Shown: positions 14,657 to 18,675 of the stretch, one piece after another
Numbering within the stretch: the first letter of the stretch is position 1
How the letters are laid out: each line of letters starts with the position of its first letter
Source: Dehalococcoidia bacterium UBA3254
GTDB lineage: Bacteria; Chloroflexota; Dehalococcoidia; Dehalococcoidales; UBA3254
Direction of reading: 5' to 3'
Length of the DNA: 18,675 nt
NCBI GenBank assembly: GCA_002362735.1
Contig: DEUU01000368.1
Coordinates: forward strand, 1-18,675
Made by a program: the position numbers and the translations under genes
The notes under the pieces: generated by a model
Seen by the model: only the letters and a program-made list of their open reading frames with translations
What the model was told of the DNA's origin: nothing
Databases searched by the model: none

Positions 14657-15472
14657 TTGAAAGTATTCGTTCATGACGTATCAATCTGTAATGGTTGTTA
14701 CAACTGCCAGATTGCCTGCAAGGATGAGCACGTTGCCAATGACTGGACTCCTTATGCCAAACCTGAACCCGAAATCGGACATTTCTGGCTGAAATTAACG
14801 GAGACCGTCAGAGGCCAGGTGCCCAGAGTGAAGGTAGCTTATTATCCAATCCTCTGCAACCATTGTGGTGACGCTCCCTGCATGGATGCCTGCAAAGTAG
14901 AAGGTGCGATCTATCGTCGGGAAGATGGTCTGGTAATCATCGACCCGGTTAAATGCACCGGCTGCAAACTTTGCGTAGATTCCTGTCCTTACGGCGTGAT
15001 CTACTTCAATGACGGCCTGAACATTGCTCAAAAATGTACCGGCTGCGCTCATCTGATCGATAGCGGTTGGAAAGAACCGAGATGCGTAGATGCTTGCCCG
15101 ACTCTGGCCCTTAAGTTCATGGAAGAATCTGAGGCTAAAGAATACATAGCGAAGGCAGAGTATACTAAACCAGAGCGCGTCGCTCATGATAAACCGCACG
15201 TCTATTATCTGGGCCTCCCCAAGAGATTTGTTGCCGGGACAGTCTACGATCCGGAGGAAAAAGAAGTCATCATCGGGGCTAACGTTTCTCTGGTCGAGAG
15301 CGGAAACAGTAAAAAGACCTATTCCGCGAAGACAGACAGTTACGGCGACTTCGAGTTTGAAAAGCTCCCCGTAGGCAAGTTTACTCTAACGATTGAAAAA
15401 GGGAAGAAATCCAAGACTATTAAAGTCAGTACTGAAAAAGATGTCAGTCTGGGCGATATTCCCTTAACCTAG
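14657..15472 (+). CDS. Iron-sulfur small subunit of the transhydroxylase-like molybdoenzyme, with C-terminal beta domain
   Basis: The 271-residue partner starts with TTG right after the large-subunit stop, with AAGGAGGA (14643-14650) inside the end of the preceding gene, so translation is coupled. Residues 1-150 form a DmsB-like ferredoxin with 16 cysteines in four groups: C11, C14, C17, C21; C67, C70, C75, C79; C100, C103, C106, C110; C127, C130, C143, C147. This predicts four [4Fe-4S] clusters. Residues about 195-271, from RFVAGTVYDPEEKEV to VSLGDIPLT, form a carboxypeptidase-regulatory/transthyretin-like beta domain (SYGDFEFEKLPVGKFTLTIE). The Pelobacter transhydroxylase small subunit (about 274 residues) has the same extra domain, which is a strong family marker. 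As I recall, that protein has only three clusters, so the fourth tetrad here is notable. A strong terminator follows. Confidence 0.9.
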   Translation: MKVFVHDVSICNGCYNCQIACKDEHVANDWTPYAKPEPEIGHFWLKLTETVRGQVPRVKVAYYPILCNHCGDAPCMDACKVEGAIYRREDGLVIIDPVKCTGCKLCVDSCPYGVIYFNDGLNIAQKCTGCAHLIDSGWKEPRCVDACPTLALKFMEESEAKEYIAKAEYTKPERVAHDKPHVYYLGLPKRFVAGTVYDPEEKEVIIGANVSLVESGNSKKTYSAKTDSYGDFEFEKLPVGKFTLTIEKGKKSKTIKVSTEKDVSLGDIPLT

Positions 15473-15489
15473 ATACCTCGAAAGAATTA

Positions 15490-15524
15490 AAATAAGGCGA
15501 GGATTCAATATCCTCGCCTTATTT
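15490..15524 (+). terminator. Rho-independent terminator of the molybdoenzyme operon
   Basis: A perfect 15-bp stem (15490-15504 with 15510-15524) around the 5-base loop TCAAT contains the GC-rich core GGCGAGGAT / ATCCTCGCC. It begins 18 bases after the small-subunit stop. The A-rich left side and T-rich right side allow it to act in either direction. Confidence 0.85.
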
Positions 15525-15540
15525 GGTTATAAATACTATT

Positions 15541-15672
15541 TTGTCATTCCAGCGAAAGCCGGAATCTACCGCCTTCATCGAGAAGGCTATTTCGCGAGGA
15601 ATATCCAAAATTCTCCAGGAAGGAATCGCCTCGACGGCGATAGTAGATTCTGAATCAAGTTCAGAATGACAA
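15541..15672. repeat. 132-bp element with terminal inverted repeats, MITE/REP-like
   Basis: The ends TTGTCATTC (15541-15549) and GAATGACAA (15664-15672) are perfect reverse complements. A second inner pair, GAATCTAC (15562-15569) and GTAGATTC (15643-15650), is also perfect. Inside is no ORF. The pattern resembles the non-coding GTCATTC...GAATGAC repeats scattered in many bacterial genomes. A degenerate partner is at 356-387. No clear target-site duplication is seen. It ends only 18 bases before the radical SAM start codon. Confidence 0.65.
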
Positions 15673-15690
15673 GAACGGAATTAAAATACT

Positions 15691-17331
15691 TTGTCTAACT
15701 ACGATGTCATCTTAATTCATCCTCCGGCGATTTTCGATTTCCGCAAGAAGACCATCTTCCCGGGACCTCTCGGCGTTTCAGTCGAATCCGTCCAGTATAC
15801 AAAGGTACCGATCGGGATGTTGAGCCTGGCGGAATACCTGGACAGGCACGGTTACACAGTCACGATCGATAATTTGGGTGACCGGATGGTTGCGGATCCT
15901 TCTTTTGATACTGAACAGCATTTAAAAAAGATATCTGCCCGAATATTTGCCGTTGGCCTCCACTTTCAGCAGCATGCTCCCGGAGCGATGGAGGTCGCCC
16001 GGCTATGTAAAAAATATCATCCGGACTCACAGGTGGTTATGGGAGGGTTGACGGCAACCCGTTTTCACGATGAGATTATAAGCAAATATGAGTTTGTGGA
16101 CGCCGTCATCCGGGGTGAGGCGGAAAAAGCTTTTCTGGAGTATCTCAGAGCATCAGAGAAATCCGGGAAAATCTCAGAAACTCATAATTTGACTTATCGT
16201 AAAGAGGACGGGGAGATTACCATTACCCCTCTGTTACCCCCTAGTTTAAACCTGGATGAATTTAATTACACTCGCTTCGACCTTCTGGAACCGAAAACCT
16301 CGATATTTGCTCCGGACTTGATGCCCCGGTGGAGTTTGGAGGTCTGTCGCGGTTGCGCTTATAACTGCGCTATTTGCGGAGGGTCAGCCTATACCTACAA
16401 GACTTACCTGGGCATGGATAAACCTGCCTTTAGAAGTGCTGGAAAAATCGTCGAAGATATTAAAAACCTCGGTGCTCAGGGGGTCCGGTCGGTAGGACTT
16501 TATCAGGATCCGCGCATGGGTGGAGAAAAATACTGGCGGGAATTGTTGCAGGCTTTACGTCTGGAGAAGACAAATATCGAGCGGTTGTCTCTGGACCTTC
16601 TCATACCTTCCGGGGAAGAGTTCATTAAAGCGGTTGCGGAGACAGAAATACCGGTGACCATTCATATTTGCCCGGATACCGGTTGCGATGCTGTGCGTAA
16701 AATGCTTGGCAGGCATTATTCGACCGCAGATTTGCTTGATACGGTGAAGCTGTGTCACAAGTATCTGATACCGGTTACATCATTCTTTTCTGTGGGACTG
16801 GCGGGAGAAAACCGGGAAAATATAAATGATACTTTGGAACTGTGGGATAAACTCTCCGAATTAGAACAAATTGCTCAAACGAAAGGTCGTTATTTTGGAA
16901 TTGGAACTGGCGTACCTTTAGGAGGACCGATCACGGGTCCCATTCTCCTTGATCCCGGGTCTCTGGCGTTCGACTTTCCAGAAAAATATGGTTACAAGCT
17001 TCTTTATCGGAACCTCGAGGAGTATATCCGGGCTCTATCCGGACCTTCCTGGCATCAGTGGATAAATTATGAAACCGACCTCATGAAAAAGGAACCTCTA
17101 ATAGAACTTATTCTCGAAACCACCTCATTCGCTATCGATCAGAGAGAGGCATACGGTTTTCAGACCCGTACCCAGTCTGCAGCGGAGCGTTTAAGATTGA
17201 AAGCAGATATCATCGCGGTAAATGAAGTGGAGCGAATCTCAAGGCTGACAGACAAAAACGAAGTCGAATCAAGACTTAAGGCGTTGAAGACCAGCTATGA
17301 CTCCTTCCTTAACCGTAATCCGAACAATTAG
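15691..17331 (+). CDS. B12-binding domain / radical SAM protein (resembles the Ta0216-type family)
   Basis: The 546-residue protein has an N-terminal Rossmann-like cobalamin-binding-type domain (about 1-155: DVILIHPPAI, GYTVTIDNLGDR, VVMGGLTATRFHDEI, VIRGEAEKAF) and a radical SAM barrel with CxxxCxxC at Cys222, Cys226 and Cys229, extended upstream by Cys219. Glycine-rich segments (RSVGLYQDP, SFFSVGLAGENREN) follow at the places of later barrel strands. Overall it resembles the B12-binding radical SAM group typified by Thermoplasma Ta0216, whose reaction is not known. Class B methylation or C-C chemistry is the general expectation. The frame is closed by TAA at 15682, so the TTG at 15691 is the only upstream start possible. 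The ribosome site is weak (GGA 11 bases upstream). It follows the repeat element and is separated from the molybdoenzyme operon by a terminator. Confidence 0.87.
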   Translation: MSNYDVILIHPPAIFDFRKKTIFPGPLGVSVESVQYTKVPIGMLSLAEYLDRHGYTVTIDNLGDRMVADPSFDTEQHLKKISARIFAVGLHFQQHAPGAMEVARLCKKYHPDSQVVMGGLTATRFHDEIISKYEFVDAVIRGEAEKAFLEYLRASEKSGKISETHNLTYRKEDGEITITPLLPPSLNLDEFNYTRFDLLEPKTSIFAPDLMPRWSLEVCRGCAYNCAICGGSAYTYKTYLGMDKPAFRSAGKIVEDIKNLGAQGVRSVGLYQDPRMGGEKYWRELLQALRLEKTNIERLSLDLLIPSGEEFIKAVAETEIPVTIHICPDTGCDAVRKMLGRHYSTADLLDTVKLCHKYLIPVTSFFSVGLAGENRENINDTLELWDKLSELEQIAQTKGRYFGIGTGVPLGGPITGPILLDPGSLAFDFPEKYGYKLLYRNLEEYIRALSGPSWHQWINYETDLMKKEPLIELILETTSFAIDQREAYGFQTRTQSAAERLRLKADIIAVNEVERISRLTDKNEVESRLKALKTSYDSFLNRNPNN

Positions 17332-17431
17332 CTGGTTCTGAAATCATCGATTGGCAACTTGAACTAACCTTAGTAACTTTGTCGTAAAATTAAAGTGTAA
17401 AATGTCATCATATGCCATCTTTACAGGTTGT

Positions 17432-17460
17432 TTGACTATTGGATAATGCTCGTCTACAAT
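17432..17460 (+). promoter_or_regulatory. Sigma70-type promoter of the DUF47-phoU genes
   Basis: TTGACT (17432-17437) and TACAAT (17455-17460), each one mismatch from consensus, are separated by 17 bases. Transcription would start near 17467. An ATG at 17459 in the frame of the next gene overlaps the -10 box and so cannot be the translation start. Confidence 0.7.
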
Positions 17461-17494
17461 GACGCATATAATGACTTCGGGAGGCTCGTTGTCA

Positions 17495-18124
17495 ATGCCT
17501 AGTTTTTCGCTGGTTCCCAAAGAGACGAAATTTTTCGCTTTTTTTGAGCAGCAAGCAGACAATATCGTCAAAATGGCCCATCAGTTGAAGGATATGGTCT
17601 TCATCTGGCAAAACATCAAGGAAAGAGCCAGCGTACTGGCTGATATGGAACAGGATGGGGATGCCATGATCCATGATATCATGACGCTTCTCCATCGCAC
17701 CTTTGTTCCCCCGCTGGACAGAGAGGATATTTCTGCACTCGCCCATGCGCTGGATGAAATTGCCAACCGTATACATGCTGTGGCAGACATGCTTTATTTA
17801 TATAACATTGAAAGTCCCACAGATCGGGCCAAAGAAATGTGTGATATTATCCTGAACGCGGCGCTGGAGGTAAAAGAGAGCGTATCGGAGATTAAGCTCA
17901 GAATGCGAAAAGAAAAGCTTATCAGCCGGTGTATTTCCATTAACCAGATGGAAAATTCCGGTGATATTATCTACCGCAAGGCACTGGTCGAACTCTTCTC
18001 TCACACCAGCGATATGGCTTCGATTGTAAAGTGGCGTGAGATTTATCAGAAAATGGAATCGGCGGTGGATGCCTGCGAGGCTTTCGCAAATATTCTGGAG
18101 GGAATTGCTCTGAAGTACGCCTGA
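17495..18124 (+). CDS. DUF47 family (PhoU-like) phosphate transport regulator
   Basis: The start is the ATG at 17495 (209 residues). GGGAGG (17479-17484) lies 10 bases upstream, and the promoter excludes the earlier ATG at 17459. The protein is all-helical and matches DUF47: it opens SLVPKETKFFAFFEQQADNI, has acidic metal-binding-type helices (MEQDGDAMIHDI and LAHALDEIANRIHAVADML) that recur in the second half (NQMENSGDIIYRKAL), and ends MESAVDACEAFANILEGI. DUF47 proteins usually accompany Pit-type phosphate transporters as cytosolic regulators and resemble PhoU. Here no pit gene is present, but phoU follows 43 bases downstream on the same strand, so the two are likely co-transcribed. Confidence 0.9.
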   Translation: MPSFSLVPKETKFFAFFEQQADNIVKMAHQLKDMVFIWQNIKERASVLADMEQDGDAMIHDIMTLLHRTFVPPLDREDISALAHALDEIANRIHAVADMLYLYNIESPTDRAKEMCDIILNAALEVKESVSEIKLRMRKEKLISRCISINQMENSGDIIYRKALVELFSHTSDMASIVKWREIYQKMESAVDACEAFANILEGIALKYA

Positions 18125-18167
18125 TTCTACGATTTTTTAGGGTGAAATTCTTAGAGGAGTGATAGAT

Positions 18168-18675
18168 ATGGAAAACAGAGAGGCTTTTGAAAAATTATTA
18201 CGTGAAGATAAAGAAGAAGTCCTGGTGATGGGAAGCATGGTAGAGAAAGCGCTTGGCCGTGCAGTTGAGGCCTTGAAAAAGCGAGACTTGAACCTTGCCC
18301 ATCAGATAATTGCCGATGATGCACAAATCAACCGGAAACGGTTTGAAATTGAGAAGATGTCTATTGGACTTATTACAGATCAACGGCCGAGTGCGAACGA
18401 GCTAAACGCTATTGTCGCCATTTTGAATATTATCATAGAGTTGGAACGTATCGGTGACTATGCTTCCGGCATTGCCAAGATTGTCGTTATGATTGGAGAT
18501 GAACCTCCTCTAAAGCCCCTGATCGATATTCCCCGAATGTGCGATATTACCTCTGATATGATAAAAAATGGTTTGAAAGCCTTCATCGAAAATGATGCCA
18601 ATGGGGCTGTCCAAGTGATCGGAATGGACGAAGTAGTTGATAGTATTTATGACCAGGTATTCCGGGAGCTGCTGA
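18168..18675 (+). CDS. phoU: PhoU phosphate signalling protein (3'-truncated by window)
   Basis: An ATG at 18168 is preceded by GAGGAG (18154-18159) at 8 bases and the frame is open to the end of the window, giving 169 residues. A full PhoU is about 215-235, so roughly 50-60 residues are missing. The first helical repeat contains MVEKALGRAVEALKKRDL, IIADDAQINRKRFEIE and the family hallmark IIIELERIGDYASGIAKIV, whose acidic residues bind metal. The second repeat begins near RMCDITSDMIKNGLKAF with MDEVVDSIYDQVFREL. PhoU connects the Pst phosphate transporter with the PhoR-PhoB two-component system and limits phosphate uptake. Its position after a DUF47 gene puts both PhoU-like proteins in one unit; pst genes may lie beyond the window. 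Confidence 0.92.
   Translation, partial: MENREAFEKLLREDKEEVLVMGSMVEKALGRAVEALKKRDLNLAHQIIADDAQINRKRFEIEKMSIGLITDQRPSANELNAIVAILNIIIELERIGDYASGIAKIVVMIGDEPPLKPLIDIPRMCDITSDMIKNGLKAFIENDANGAVQVIGMDEVVDSIYDQVFRELL

Noticed and set aside
17459..17494. Earlier ATG start for the DUF47 gene
   Set aside because: It overlaps the -10 box of a near-consensus promoter and precedes a good Shine-Dalgarno sequence for the ATG at 17495.

Overview
The window looks like a chromosomal segment of an anaerobic bacterium, most likely a Chloroflexota of the Dehalococcoidia type. That assignment is inferred, from the mix of iron-sulfur enzymes, a cytoplasmic molybdenum enzyme of the pyrogallol transhydroxylase family, an OFA-type MFS transporter, a QueG-like ferredoxin protein, a B12-dependent radical SAM protein and short dispersed repeats of the GTCATTC...GCGAA type. 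I see no rRNA, tRNA, CRISPR array, transposase or phage gene.

Layout. 1-344: 3' end of an ABC exporter gene. 356-387: a short dispersed repeat between convergent genes. 410-1567 (-): DUF362/ferredoxin protein. 1790-2149 (+): an unrecognised 119-residue protein. 2199-6476 (-): a four-gene efflux operon read marR, lipoprotein HlyD adaptor, EmrA-like adaptor, EmrB-like DHA2 transporter, with a clear sigma70 promoter and a palindrome at its start site. 6855-8213 (+): OFA-family MFS carrier with its own promoter. 8230-9141 (-): QueG-like double [4Fe-4S] protein. 9255-10277 (-): amidohydrolase_2 / gamma-resorcylate decarboxylase-like enzyme with a consensus -35. 10572-11261 (+): PrsW-type membrane protease. 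11477-11740 (-): DUF4342 protein. 12017-15472 (+): a tightly coupled pair encoding the large and small subunits of a transhydroxylase/resorcinol hydroxylase-like molybdoenzyme, with a CRP/FNR-type palindrome and near-consensus promoter in front and a strong terminator behind. 15541-15672: a 132-bp inverted-repeat element. 15691-17331 (+): B12-binding radical SAM protein. 17495-18675 (+): DUF47 (PhoU-like) gene followed by phoU, which runs off the window.

How the genes may work together. The centre of interest is 6855-15472. A carboxylate-type carrier, a metal-dependent decarboxylase of the dihydroxybenzoate family and a molybdenum hydroxylase/transhydroxylase lie within 9 kb. One reading is uptake of a hydroxylated aromatic acid, decarboxylation to a di- or trihydroxybenzene, then hydroxylation or hydroxyl transfer on the ring. 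The small subunit keeps 16 cysteines in four tetrads, whereas the characterised Pelobacter transhydroxylase small subunit is reported to carry three clusters. That fits better with an enzyme that passes electrons outward, as resorcinol hydroxylase does. The pathway is inferred; the family assignments are well supported by motifs. The remaining genes are housekeeping or stress functions: drug efflux, phosphate homeostasis and membrane proteolysis.
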